From Usnea hakonensis (taxonomy: Eukaryota; Ascomycota; Lecanoromycetes; Lecanorales; Parmeliaceae), in NCBI GenBank assembly GCA_013423325.1, contig BLJB01000040.1, forward strand, positions 186,001 through 250,000: a stretch of DNA of 64,000 nt, given 5' to 3'. This document shows positions 44,726 through 55,749 of this stretch, piece by piece. The notes beneath the pieces were generated by a model. It did no database searches and was not told the DNA's origin. It was given only the letters and a program-made list of their open reading frames with translations. The position numbers and the translations under genes were made by a program. The number at the start of each line of letters is the position of its first letter. Position 1 is the first letter of the stretch.

Positions 44726-46233
44726 CTCGAAGGGAGGAGCAGCGATTATCGACTGGAAAGTATTGAATAATAAGGCATCGAAAGAGTGAAGAGGGAGACT
44801 GGTTCTCTATCTCGAAAGCGCAAGATAGTCCGGTTCGTGATCCGGCCTTGCGTCTGAGCTTTGACAATGATCTATGGAGGAAGCTTTGGCGTGGATGGTG
44901 GTGAAAGTAGAGAGAGGAAGACAAATACGTAGCGACTTGGTAACGAGTGAAAGTGGTATCTAGTACCAGAAAGATTCAACGAATGTAGAGTACCTGAGGA
45001 CAATAAGATTAGTAAGAGTAGGAGTATGAGTGAAATGTCTCCAACGTAGAAGGGCGAAGAGCAGAAAAAACGCAGTTGCTTTTACGTACTGTAGTGCTTT
45101 ACTCGAGTATTCCGGTACTGTAAAGTAAGATTAGGTACTAGCTGCTAGGGGACACGTACAGTAAGTAAAGTACTTTACTAAGGTGTGATGCTCTGAGATT
45201 GCCGATCATGTCCCTTTTGGTGATAGCTTCCCGGTAATCTTAGGATTAAGAACTCGACAATCTCCCGAGGCTTCCTACCAAAGCACTGACGTGAGCACTG
45301 ACGCGTCTTCGGTCTTATCTAGCATCTTGGCACGCATGCAATTCTATGCGCTAATCCTTTTATAACGGGCAAGGGTGCCTGTCTACCTTACCTTACCTTA
45401 CACACGAGACACTCTAAACATACTCCACCCACCAACCCATCAGAAAAAAAAAAGAAGAAAAAAAATCTCTTGTGATGGGTGGAGTATTTTTAGAGGCGTC
45501 CGAGCTGGCTGGTGTGCTACTGAAATGCATTGACCGAGCTATTTGGAATTGTGGTATGCTTCCCATCCACCAGCTTAAATATGGCTTCGAGCTTTGTCTT
45601 TCTATTTGTGTCCTCACAATATTCTCATCCCATGCCATGCCATGTCGTGCCATTCTTCTGGCTTGTACCGAGTACATGAACAGTATCCATCCGGTATATA
45701 CCCGGTCGGTAGTCGTGTGAAATCGTTTGACCATGGCAATTTGATGGATGGGGAGCAAAGAGCGAGGACTGCCATGTTTCACTGTCCAAGTGTATCTGCC
45801 GTCGCCTCCTTCTCTCACCAACACGCTCTCTTGTTGTCAGACTTGTCCTTTGATGTATACCTATCAGTACTTGGATCCTGCGCACTTTTGGTGGAAACTG
45901 CATAGTCACGACGGCTACAGTTCATTGTTCTACTGTAGCCGAACCTTATTCTTTTCACATCAATCTTTGTCAAATGCTCTCTTTTGGCATAAGCTATTGT
46001 TCCGTGGTAAAAGGGAAAACGAGGAGAATAATGGTCTTTCATCTGTTTGTCTATCCATCTACAATGCGATTGATGGCTCGGGCTATATATTGCATTGTCA
46101 GCGCCAGCAAAGTCGCAGTCTTACCATCTTCTCAAGCCTTGGGAACTCAGCAACGAACTCTGATAATCACAGGTCCAGGTAAGTATTCCGCACGCAATCA
46201 ACAGAAACATCAAAGAAGAGAGAACTTGCGGTG
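44726..46233. other. Intergenic with short simple repeats
   Basis: About 1.5 kb between divergent genes. It contains TAAAGTA/TTTACT-type inverted segments near 45095-45185 and (CCTTA)n near 45386-45405, then an A-rich run at 45447-45467. Several open frames (45414-45824 minus, 45748-46182 plus) are not convincing. Promoters of both flanking genes lie here. Confidence 0.4.
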
Positions 46234-47088
46234 ATGTCCAACATGCCAGAGCCTGATTCTAAATTTACCGACGCCCGCAGACTGGCTGGAAAATTCACGC
46301 CCCAAACTCCATTCTTTCATCCGCATCTAGATCCAAATCTGAAGAAAGAAGACCTCCACCTGGTACCTGCGCCGCTATTTCAAGGAAGAGCCCTCAATTC
46401 GAAACTCCCGCGGCCAGCAGTGGCGAATCTCCATGTCATGCTTAAGCTCACGAATGACCCTGATGAGCTGGGCAACGAATTCCATGGTAAGATACCGCAG
46501 ATCGATGACTTTTTAGGGCTCTGGGGTGAATTGAAGGGAGCCACTTCGACAGTGGCCGGCGAAGGGCAACTCCGAGCGCGAACCGCAGATCTCATTCGGG
46601 AAGGCGAAGGAACCAGCTTACACCTTGCCCGTAACCTTGATACGCCCGGACAAGGAAGCTTTGTCTATCTCACTGATGCTGCAAAGGACAGTGAGCATGA
46701 CGTCGAAGACTCAGGCGTTCCTTCAAACCTCAGGACTGTAGAATGGTTGGGCTTCGATGGTTCCTACGCCCATCTGGAAGATGTAGAGCCGAAGGCGGCT
46801 GCCATCCCAGCAGATGATGACGTCGACTTTGGTGAGCCTAGCATGCAGCGGGACAGCAGAAGTCTACCCAATCTTCGAGTCACAGAGTGGCTAAAAGATG
46901 TAGAGCACACTGATACCTCCAGCCAGGCCTACAGCTCAGATCCTGACTTCGATGCCGGAAATATTTCAAGGGAAACAGGACCTTACGAAACGTTTTGGCG
47001 CGGACATACGTCTTACGGGCCCCAATTGGCGCTCAACACCGACGATAGTGAACCGATCAGCAACAGATGTCAGCAGGAATCGCCTTAG
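46234..47088 (+). CDS. Hypothetical acidic protein
   Basis: Single open frame of 284 residues from the ATG at 46234 (the frame itself opens one codon earlier with GTG). It is hydrophilic, with no signal peptide or membrane segment. A short internal repeat is visible: SNLRTVEWLGFDGSYAHLED and, about 50 residues on, LPNLRVTEWLKDVEH. The region PQIDDFLGLWGELKG may be a helix. No known family was recognised. Just past the stop, another frame opens at an ATG (47063) and stays protein-like to a GTAAGT at 47220, so the true 3' structure may include one more exon. Codon use looks ordinary for the window. Confidence 0.5.
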   Translation: MSNMPEPDSKFTDARRLAGKFTPQTPFFHPHLDPNLKKEDLHLVPAPLFQGRALNSKLPRPAVANLHVMLKLTNDPDELGNEFHGKIPQIDDFLGLWGELKGATSTVAGEGQLRARTADLIREGEGTSLHLARNLDTPGQGSFVYLTDAAKDSEHDVEDSGVPSNLRTVEWLGFDGSYAHLEDVEPKAAAIPADDDVDFGEPSMQRDSRSLPNLRVTEWLKDVEHTDTSSQAYSSDPDFDAGNISRETGPYETFWRGHTSYGPQLALNTDDSEPISNRCQQESP

Positions 47089-48627
47089 ACTATGGGTGTG
47101 ATGCCGGGAAAATGCACCTCACGAGCTGCTTGCTCGTTCGGACCATTGCCCCAATCAAGGTGTTGGAACAAGCCTTTCTCGGGCTTCAGTTCAGCGATTC
47201 GCCAGAGGTAAGTACTTCTGGTCTAGAGTATCCGCTTGGTTAGTTCGCAAAATAGAAGAAATTTCGTTTTTTGAATATTCCAATACGAAGCTCGCGGGCA
47301 AAACTAAAGTAGCAATGGCATGCATGATTTTTGAAGTTTGATTTGATCATTCCAATACGAAGCTTTGAAAGCAGACTTAGAATTGCAGTCCCATGACTCG
47401 AAGACTTGTTCAATGACGGTATCGTATTGCAGAAAACAATTGCTCTGAGCGCACCAGTCGGCCCTTTTGTTCCTTTGAATAAGCAGGTGTGACGGACAAA
47501 GCCGATAGTTGAGATGATTGCTATAGCAAGAAATGACGTGAGCCAGGGCAGTGATGTTTTTCATATACTCAGTCAGCATCGGAGTCATTAAGTTCATTGA
47601 TCTTAAAGTATCGTAGTCAAGTCATGATTGATTGGCTGCAACTATGACAAAGGCAGGTATCAAATTTGATGGGAAACACTTACGATTCTTATACAGTAGT
47701 AGAATAGGAGATTACTTTAAACAGGATGAGCGACAACTTTGCTCTGCCGTTGCAACGTTTCACGAAAAATTAATCATGTTCTGTTGGCATTATTATTTTG
47801 TTTGTTGTTTCTTAATTTCTTTCACTTTGGAGTACTTTAAGATTCCTTTTAATTGAGGCAAGATGATGCTAGAGCGAATATGGTAAGCGTCATTGAGAGA
47901 CTCGACGAATAGAAAAGGCTTCGAGCCTCGCTTTGCCATGTTGGCTTTCGCACAGAAATTTCAAACAATATAAAGTAACTTAAGTTACATTATTATTAAC
48001 GACATCTGTTGACAACGTGCAGAGCCACGCCGCTCGGCAGTGCTGGCCACCTCGGTCAAGGCCGCCAGGCTGTTCCTAGAAGCCTTGTTCACTTTGTGAC
48101 TTGCGTACTCATACAAGAGCCTCAGATCTTTCGCAATGTCATGTCCTTGATCCTTTCAACCAAACAGTGTTGTCGAATCGGGCAGTCACATCCGCTTACG
48201 AGGATTGCTCAGCAATGACGCCCTTCGTAGCTGGAGAGGCAAAATATAATAACAGATGCTACTGGGAGAAGAGCTGACGGTGCTGACAGATCTTGACCCT
48301 CGTGGAGTGTGGCTCGTACTGCTGATATTTTAGGCCCCCCCGACAGAATACGATCCTCACAAGCCGATCCAACATACTTAAGAGACTGCTCCACTGTAGT
48401 CCCTGCTTAATTTCCATGTTGTATCAGTTTATGAATATAATAAAATCTCCTTTCCTCACGTTTTCCTTTTCATACCAGTCTGTCATTTTATTACTTTATC
48501 CTTCCAAAGCTCTCTAGCGATTGCTTGCTTTCCCATCCTCACTGACCAAGTACATTCGTTTACGTCTTTATTTGTATCAATCGCTTTCATCTGTTTACTG
48601 CCCTTCTGATACCCAATTTTCTTCGAT
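47089..48627. other. Intergenic, partly AT-rich
   Basis: About 1.5 kb. The first 130 bp keep protein-like sequence in another frame (see the finding at 47063). 47240-48000 is AT-rich with a repeated phrase (GATTTGATCATTCCAATACGAAG versus TTTGAATATTCCAATACGAAG, near 47270-47360). The rest is the promoter of the secreted-protein gene. Confidence 0.45.
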
Positions 48628-49872
48628 ATGCGCTCTTCAGCAATCCTCGTTGCGGCTCTAGTGGGAGTGGCTTCAGCTAGTATACCCAAATGGCCCTTTC
48701 AGGGGTCAAATAGGCACAGCTATGTTTCTGGTGATGTAGCTCCTACCAGCAGACTACATTTTGGTCCTGGCCCAGTCATTGAGACACCTCATACGGGAGT
48801 GAGCTTTCCAACGGCTTCGGGTGGCATATTCCCATCGGGAGGCTCCAAAAAGCACCATTCCGAGCAATATCACCACAGACCTTCTGGAAGCGGGGCTGGG
48901 CCAACTGACCGCCCTGGGAAGTATCACCACAAGCCTTCTGGGAGCGGCGCTGGGCCGACGGGTACAGGCCATGGAGGAGGTCCAGCTCCAACACAAAGCC
49001 CTCACACCACGACAATCACCAAGACTTCGGATGTAACGAGTAAGCGATTGATTGGTGTCACGTTTTTATCACTTGTATTAATCTCCGCAACAGGCACCAT
49101 GACTTCTACACTTTATGACACCACTACACTTACATCTACAATCACCAAGTATGTGCCATGCTCAAGTCCCATCGCCACTATCGGATCATCCACCTATTTC
49201 TCAACATCTTTGACGACAACTTACTCCGTCACCACTGTCACTCAAACCAGCACGACATACGAAGTCATCTGCCCATCCACCACCGGTTCAGGCGTTGGTG
49301 TACCTGTAACTACAGGTGGTGCACCTGGTATTCCCTTTGTTCCCACGGGTGGCTCTATCGTTTTGGAGAGTCCTGGCGCTGGACCTACCAGCACTCCTGT
49401 TGGCGGTGAGTCAGGTGCCGGCTCTGGCTCTGGCTCTGGCTCTTCCGGTGTCCCAGGGTCCCCCGGAGAGAGCGGCGTTACGAACACAGCATATGGCTCG
49501 ACAACCACCTTAGGCAATGGATCAGGAGGTTATTCCGGCATCCCCGGCAGCCCGTCAAACGCATGCCCCGCCATCCAAACCGTCACCTCAACAGTCCAAG
49601 TCACCGTCACCGTCACCTCGACTGCCGGACCCGGAGGCGCCGGGACCCAATCCCCCGGCGGCCCCGGTGCATCCGCCTCGCTGCCAAACGGCCCCTTCTC
49701 GACGCAATCCGGTACAGCTCCGTTCCCACTTCCCACGGGATCGAGATCGGCACCGCCTTTCCCCAGCGGCACCGGCGCTCCGAGTGGACATGTGCCATTG
49801 AAAGGAACGGGTATCTCGAGTGGAGGATACGCCAGGCCGACGGGGTGGGCGAGTCTGGGAGGCTATTTTTGA
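48628..49872 (+). CDS. Secreted Ser/Thr/Gly-rich cell-surface protein
   Basis: Exons 48628-49039 and 49094-49872 (396 residues). Signal peptide MRSSAILVAALVGVASASIP. A His-rich twin repeat follows (YHHRPSGSGAGPT and YHHKPSGSGAGPT), then a Thr/Ser/Val-rich region with two cysteines (YVPCSS, YEVICPST) typical of fungal surface proteins, then Gly/Pro/Ser-rich low complexity (SGSGSGSSGVPGSPGES) and a TVTSTVQVTVTVTSTAGP block. The 54-bp intron (49040-49093, GTAAGC...CAACAG) is a multiple of three without a stop, so an unspliced message would insert 18 mostly hydrophobic residues. Likely extracellular and O-glycosylated; no GPI signal is obvious. Function unknown. Confidence 0.75.
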   Translation: MRSSAILVAALVGVASASIPKWPFQGSNRHSYVSGDVAPTSRLHFGPGPVIETPHTGVSFPTASGGIFPSGGSKKHHSEQYHHRPSGSGAGPTDRPGKYHHKPSGSGAGPTGTGHGGGPAPTQSPHTTTITKTSDVTSKRLIGVTFLSLVLISATGTMTSTLYDTTTLTSTITKYVPCSSPIATIGSSTYFSTSLTTTYSVTTVTQTSTTYEVICPSTTGSGVGVPVTTGGAPGIPFVPTGGSIVLESPGAGPTSTPVGGESGAGSGSGSGSSGVPGSPGESGVTNTAYGSTTTLGNGSGGYSGIPGSPSNACPAIQTVTSTVQVTVTVTSTAGPGGAGTQSPGGPGASASLPNGPFSTQSGTAPFPLPTGSRSAPPFPSGTGAPSGHVPLKGTGISSGGYARPTGWASLGGYF

Positions 49873-50230
49873 GTGTTGGCATGTTGGTGCATATCTATAT
49901 GGCGTTTTAATATATGGGGGCTTTGTTTTTTACCATTTTGAAGCGGCGGTGTGGCTTTTTGGAAATCTCTTTCTACAGAAGACAAATAGGGCATCTGATA
50001 ATAAGTGTTTCGGAACATTGCCGAACGTACATATTCACTCATTCTTCGCATTCCCTTTGCAGGTTCTTTTCGTTCCCGACAGTATTGCGAAATGGAGAAA
50101 AGGGGAAAGGGCACTCGTTTCATCACGCGGACAATCGTAGACAAGGAATGAGGTTTTTCATTGAGAATGGGTAGCTCATACCCGATTGATGAAGCCCTTG
50201 CGCGTTGCTGAAACCTGTTCCAAGCTCTAC
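49873..50230. other. Convergent intergenic
   Basis: About 360 bp between the 3' ends of two convergent genes; it must hold both polyadenylation regions. No gene was seen. Confidence 0.5.
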
Positions 50231-52049
50231 CTAGCCACCAAATCCCAACCCCAATCCCCTCACAAACCGCACCTCATCCGCCTGCCTCTCCAACGCAACG
50301 CGCATCATCCTCCCATAATCCCTCTCATCCACACTCTCCCCATCAGACTCCCCCTCCGAAGAAGCGCAAAACTCATCCTCCCCATCCCCCCGGAAAGAAA
50401 ACCTCGCTTTCTTCTTAAATCCCAGCACTCCAATCTTTTCCCCCGTCCACACGCACACCTCGCTCTTTGCTCCGGTGCCAACGGGGAGCAGTTTCCGCGC
50501 TACGTCGCCGTCGTCGGGGTTGGCGTTGAAGATACCGCTTCGGGCCCTCTCGTTCACGGAAGTGTCGAAAGCGTTGATGTTCCATTGGCGGACGAGAGTT
50601 GATCCGTCGCGTTCGACCCATTTGAGCTTGCCGTCGCTGTCGGAGAAGAGGAGGCGGGTACCGTGGGGTGTGAGACTGAGGAGTTTGCTGCGGGAGGCTG
50701 AGGTGCGGTTGCGTTTGATGTCGCTTGGCAAAACAGTAGATGTAGAGTCAAGAGGGTAGAGTTCCAGGGATCCTTTCCCGTTGTATTCGCCTGCTGCTGC
50801 CAGAGTGGGATGGTTGGGATTAGGCAAAGATGCTATGCTACAGAGGCGAGCACCCGAATGGATGGCCGAATTCAGCTTTGGGAAATAACGACGGTCGTAG
50901 TGCAGAATGCTTGGAAAGCGGCCAGCGACGTAAATTGAGGATGAAGCATTGAGATGCAGGATAGAGAGGGGAAAGGGATGGAAGAGGTTCGTGTGGTCAG
51001 TCTGCGACGGGTCGCCGGAGCTCAGTCGGTAGAAGTCGCTCGTGCTGGATTGATAGTCGTGGGAGACATTCGCGTTGATGTCAACACGATGACTGATCGA
51101 AGAGGCTGGAGAACCCCCTCCACTGTTGCGCAAACGCGGGTCATGAAGGTGGAGAGAGGCGCTCGTGCCAACAGTTAGCGGTACGGGATGCGCGGCTTCT
51201 GAAAGAGCGGTAATCGAATAGGGATAACGATCGTGAGAGGAGATTTGGAGAGTTGTTAAATCGACCTCGTTCAGCCCAGATTCAACTGCGAAGTAGGCCT
51301 TGTTGCGGGCTTTGTCAAGGCTCACACATTCGACGACACCAGTGCCAGTCATCTTGGCTCTTGACTCTGTCGAGCTCTGCGATGCCCTACGGTCCAGGCC
51401 AGTGATCGAAAGCAAACCTGGTTTGCTGCGTGCTGTGATTCGGCCGTCTTCGGATCTTGAGCCTGCATCTTCGCAGCCAATATTCCAAAGGCATACACTT
51501 CCATCGTCTAATGGAGCTAATACCATGCTATCGTTGTAATCTTTAAAGATACCAAAGCCCCTCGTCTCCAATGTCTCTCTCAAACCATTCTGTTCGTTAA
51601 AGGGCTGCTCTAGCCAGCTCATAGACAGCGGTGCGTGCCTGGCAATGTATTCACCGTACCAATCGACCTCCTCATCTGGATACGTAGGGTCCCAAGATGT
51701 CATCGCTCGCGCCGTAGCTGCCTCTGGATTTTGAAAGGCATTTCGATTGCCTGAACGAGCGACAGCTCTCTGTAATTCAAAGACTCGAGGCTCTTGGACA
51801 GGAATCGGCGGGCCGTATAGGTAGTCTCGGCGTCGTCGAGCGGCACCTGAGTGAGAGTATTCTAAGCAAAGTCCCTTCCATAGCTCATTGTCGCGGGTAA
51901 TCTTGAAGAGGTGCTTTGAGACTAGGTGGACGGAGACAATGTCGCGTGGTTCAAGGACTGTCTTTCGTTAGCTACAGGCATATTGTCCAAGGCATGACGT
52001 TCTTACAAGAAGCAATGTGGAGAAGCAACTCCGCAGGCAGCCTCTCCAT
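50231..52049 (-). CDS. F-box protein with beta-propeller-like C-terminus
   Basis: Exons complement of 52007-52049 and 50231-51957 (589 residues); intron 51958-52006 (GTAAGA...AGACAG). The start, MERLPAELLLHIASFLEPR, then DIVSVHLVSKHLFKITRD and NELWKGLCLEY, is a standard F-box, which binds Skp1 in an SCF ubiquitin ligase. A helical linker follows (FELQRAVARSGN). The rest has weak WD/Kelch-like strands (MVLAPLDDGSVCLWNIG, LTVGTSASLHLHDPR, TRLLFSDSDGKLKWV, EVCVWTGEKIGVLGF) and an acidic patch (EDEFCASSEGESDGES) before the basic end, so the substrate-binding part is probably a propeller. The ligase target is unknown. Confidence 0.88.
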
Positions 52050-52276
52050 ACTCGCAGCTAATCCCAAGAAATTGCCAACGAGAGAGTGATGAGTCTTGCA
52101 ACGTGGATTAGATGCTGACAGACGAGACGAAAGATACCTCGGCCTGTTTGCCCCGCTCTGAGAAACTGGATGTTCTACGAATACTTAATGGTTTCATGAA
52201 TTAATGATTGCTGCTTGGAATTGATCTCTCTCTTTGTTCATACTCGTATACCGCTTGCAACACTCATTCGTTAAAT
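52050..52276. promoter_or_regulatory. Short divergent promoter, F-box gene / quinone oxidoreductase
   Basis: 227 bp separate the two start codons, transcribed in opposite directions, so the promoter is shared or overlapping. No specific element is claimed. Confidence 0.5.
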
Positions 52277-53336
52277 ATGCGTGCAATTCAAGTCAAAGAA
52301 TACCTCAAAGCACGCCCTGCTCTCCACCGCAATTCCCTTTTCACTAATCCGCTCCTAGGGCCCTCAAGACCTCGTCGTCTCCTCCCTTCCCAATCCGACA
52401 CCCTCTGCAGACCAATATCTAATCGCCATCCACGCAACTGCAACAAATTTCTTCGACCTCTTGCAAATCCGGGGTAGATACCAACACCAACCTCCATTTC
52501 CATGGATCTCGGGTAGCGAGTTTTCCGGCGTCGTCCTCTCTACGCCTTCTTCGAACCCTTCTCCAGCTTTTCGAAAAGGGGATAGAGTCTTTGGTGCGGC
52601 ACAAGGCGGATATGCCACCCATGTCTGCGCAATGGAGACGGCACTAAGGCCTGTGCCAAAGGGATGGGACTTCGTCGACGCGGCAGGTCTGATGGTGACG
52701 GCGCCGACGAGCTACGGTGCACTGGTCACAAGAGCGGGCGTCAAGAAGGGCGATTACGTTCTCATACATGCAGCAGCCGGAGGTGTCGGGTTAGCGGCTG
52801 TACAGATAGCTAAAGCTTTCGGCGCTATAGTGATAGCAACCGCAGGCTCAGCACGGAAGCTCGAAGTTGCGAAAGGATTCGGAGCAGATTACGCGGTTGA
52901 CTACAACAAAAAAGGGTGGGAGGAAGTGGTCAAGAAGCTGACGCCGAAGAGCAGAGGTGTGGATATTGTTTATGATCCTGTGGGTATGGTAAATGCCAGT
53001 CTGAAGTGTACGGCGTGGAACGGACGGATCTTGGTTATTGGATTCGCGGCCGGGAACATTGAAAAGGTGGCTATGAACAGGGTATTGTTAAAGAATGTCA
53101 GCTTGGTGGGCCTGCATTGGGGAATGTATACAAGGGAAGAACCAGAGACAGTGGAGGAGGTTTGGAGAGGTTTGTTTCGGTTAGTGGACGAAGGTAAATT
53201 CAGGGGCACTGTGTATTCAGATCGGAAATTCTCTGGATTGGAAAGTGTAGGTGAAGCCTTAGGAATGCTTGGACGAAGGGAGACCTGGGGAAAGGTTGTC
53301 GTCTCTGTACCTCAAGATAGGGAGAGCAAGCTGTAG
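52277..53336 (+). CDS. NADPH:quinone oxidoreductase-like zinc-free MDR enzyme
   Basis: Exons 52277-52309 and 52359-53336 (336 residues). The first exon gives MRAIQVKEYLK. The second starts GPQDLVVSSLPNPTPS and holds the QOR/zeta-crystallin marks: IAIHATATNFFDLLQIRGRY, PFPWISGSEFSGVV, FRKGDRVFGA, the Rossmann glycine motif AAAGGVGLAAVQIAKAFGA, GADYAVDYN, VDIVYDPVG and NGRILVIGFAAG. Family knowledge: these soluble enzymes reduce quinones with NADPH and lack the zinc of alcohol dehydrogenases. The intron 52310-52358 ends in a normal CTAAT branch and CCTAG acceptor, but its donor is GC (AAA|GCACGC), a GC-AG intron if spliced. It has a short divergent promoter with the F-box gene. Confidence 0.87.
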
Positions 53337-53520
53337 ATAATCAAACTCTTGCGTGAGGCTCAAAGTGGTGCTCCATTGTCTGTTTGCATACTATCCTGGG
53401 TCCCCAGCCTCCCGAGAATTCGAAGCATTGGAAGCTAAGAAGTTCAGATGCCCTCGTCTAAGCGCTTGATCCATACAAATGCCTCTTAGGCCCTTTCGTT
53501 TCCTACACAGAGAGCGCAAC

Positions 53521-55749
53521 TCAGAGGCTCTGTTTGCCCCTAGTCTCAATAGGGAAACAACACATAGCAATGAATGCGACGAGAATCAACGACCCGGAAG
53601 CGTAGATTGGTGCATTTGGGTTCACTCCGCCAGCGTGCACCGCAACGATGGGCGCGCATAAACCGGTGATTCGATTGAAGAAAGATGCGATTCCGGTCCC
53701 AGTACCTCTATTGGGAGCAGGGAATACCTCAGGAGTATAAGCATACAAAACGCCATACATAATATCTAATTCAGACTTAGCTCCTTTCGCCTTAAAGAGG
53801 AAATGGTAGACTGAGGTTGATGGAACGTACTCTGGAAGAAGGCTTCAAGGCTGCTGAAGGTCAGTTGGTAATTTGAATCGGAACTTATTGTGAAGCAAAA
53901 GAGAAGAATTCCTGTTATCAATGTAGAAATTGCAATCGTGTACTTGCGGCCAATGTATTTGACATCGACCGTATAGGCGGCAATGATCGATCCTGGGACA
54001 CCGACAATCGAGGTGATAGCGTAGTTTCGGTAAACAACACTGTTGGGCGTTGGCGCTGTGTTCGCTTTTCCAACGTTCTGGAAATACTGTGGGAGAAAGG
54101 CGTTGAAGAGAGGATATCCCATTCCAATCGTGGCCCAACACAACCAGACGAGGCATGCTACAAACCATCAATCACATCTTCCACAAAGTATGGATTAGAC
54201 CAGTACATACTCATGAGTCCCAAACGCCTAGTAGCGAAGAGGGGCGCGATTCTATCTTTCGAGAATTTGGCGAGATTTCGCTTCACGATATCTGCTCGAG
54301 AGAGTTTTGTATTGTCACCCACCACTGGATCGCCTCCAATGGCATTCAAGACTTCTTCTGAAAGCCAAGTCTTGCGCTTGTTCTTGTAAGCTGTCTTTTG
54401 TTCAGCTTAAATTTATGACAAGACCAATCAATGTGACTGACCTATCCCATGCACGGTTGCAACTGCCTCGGCCTGGCGGCCCTGAGCGAGGAGGAATTTT
54501 GGCGACTCGAAGAGATGGAAGAAGAAGAATCGAGCCATAAACATCGAAAAAATGATAGCCCCGACTGTGATATTGAGATATCTCCAGCCCCAGTTGTCAG
54601 CTTTGGAGCAACAAGGCGGAGCCGAGATGTCACAAGAGTCGAGGTCCGGATCACAAGTGTAATTGGAGAGAAATCCCCAAGCAATGAGTGAGCCTATCAG
54701 TTGGCCAATTGGCCACCATACGGACAGGAGAGTTAGTAGACTCTGAGACGCGCTTGGCAGGAACTCTAGGAAGAGGGCCTACTGAAAGGTCAGTATCATT
54801 CCCATACTGTTAATGGAAATTAGGCATACCCCATCGACGGGCAAATTTCCACCAACCCCGAATCCCAATGCCGCATATAGTCCGCAGGTGCCGATCCAGC
54901 TTGGACCGCCACCGACTGCGAGGCCAAATACACCAGCAAGGAGCAGGGTCGTATTGAATGCTAAGCGTCGACCCATGACGTCCGCCCCAATGCCCCAGAA
55001 AGAAGCCCCTACGCACAATCCTGTGAATGTGGCACAGGTGGTATATCGGACATTGGTTGAGCTCACGCCAAATTCGGATGTTAGTGATGGTAAGGTAAGG
55101 GCAACTGTCTGACTAGCGAGTCAACTCATAGTCTTTTGGGATACTATGTCGCTGACTTATACCTGAAGCACCAGACTGTACACGTGTAGTCAGTATACAT
55201 CTAAATCTATCAAGCTGATGCGGGCTCTTTGTTTACTTGTCTGCTAACCAGCCGAAACCGCAGAGGACGAAGAGCTGCCACTGGTAGGATCCCATTCCAA
55301 TATCCAAGATGGCCTTGTTAATGACCTTCGACTTTCCTGTTCCCAATTAGGTTCCATTCTGTTGTGCTCAAGGGCTGATTCAAAGGCTTATCATGGTGGC
55401 GCAGCAGAAGTCAGAGCACAGCAAAGAGAAGCACATCACGTACGATCATAGGCAGTATCATGGCCGGAAGCCGCAAGATCTACAGACCCAGATTACCAGC
55501 TGCATGTATAGGATGTCATTTTTCTAGCGTACCAGTGTCGATTTCTGCCCGAAGACCTTCCACGGTATTTGCACTGTATTCACCGCCAATGTCGTGTTCA
55601 GCCGCATTATCGCTTACAGAGGCAATGCCTAGTTTCTGCTCATGGTCTGCAACCACGGAAGCGTTTCGTGTTGCATGTGCCAATGGTACATAAACGTCAG
55701 GGAAATCGCTCACATCGTGCTTCTGGAATGGGTTCATGAAAATTGGCAT
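53521..55749 (-). CDS. Major facilitator superfamily transporter (SV2/SVOP-like)
   Basis: Eight exons: complement of 55533-55749, 55237-55336, 55163-55175, 54830-55108, 54442-54778, 54211-54390, 53831-54157 and 53521-53765 (565 residues). All introns are 51-196 bp and keep phase; one exon is 13 bases (encoding LVLQ). After a polar ~70-residue head come INKAILDIGMGSYQWQLF, VRYTTCATFTGLCVGASFW, the A-like motif GIGADVMGRR, GFGVGGNLPVDGALFLEFLP, SVWWPIGQLIGSLIAWG, an external Cys-rich loop, a long cytosolic loop, then DVKYIGRKYTIAI, and YAYTPEVFPAPNRGTGTGI. This is a 12-helix MFS porter. Substrate unknown; relatives are annotated loosely as sugar or organic-ion carriers. No lesion is seen. Confidence 0.87.
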
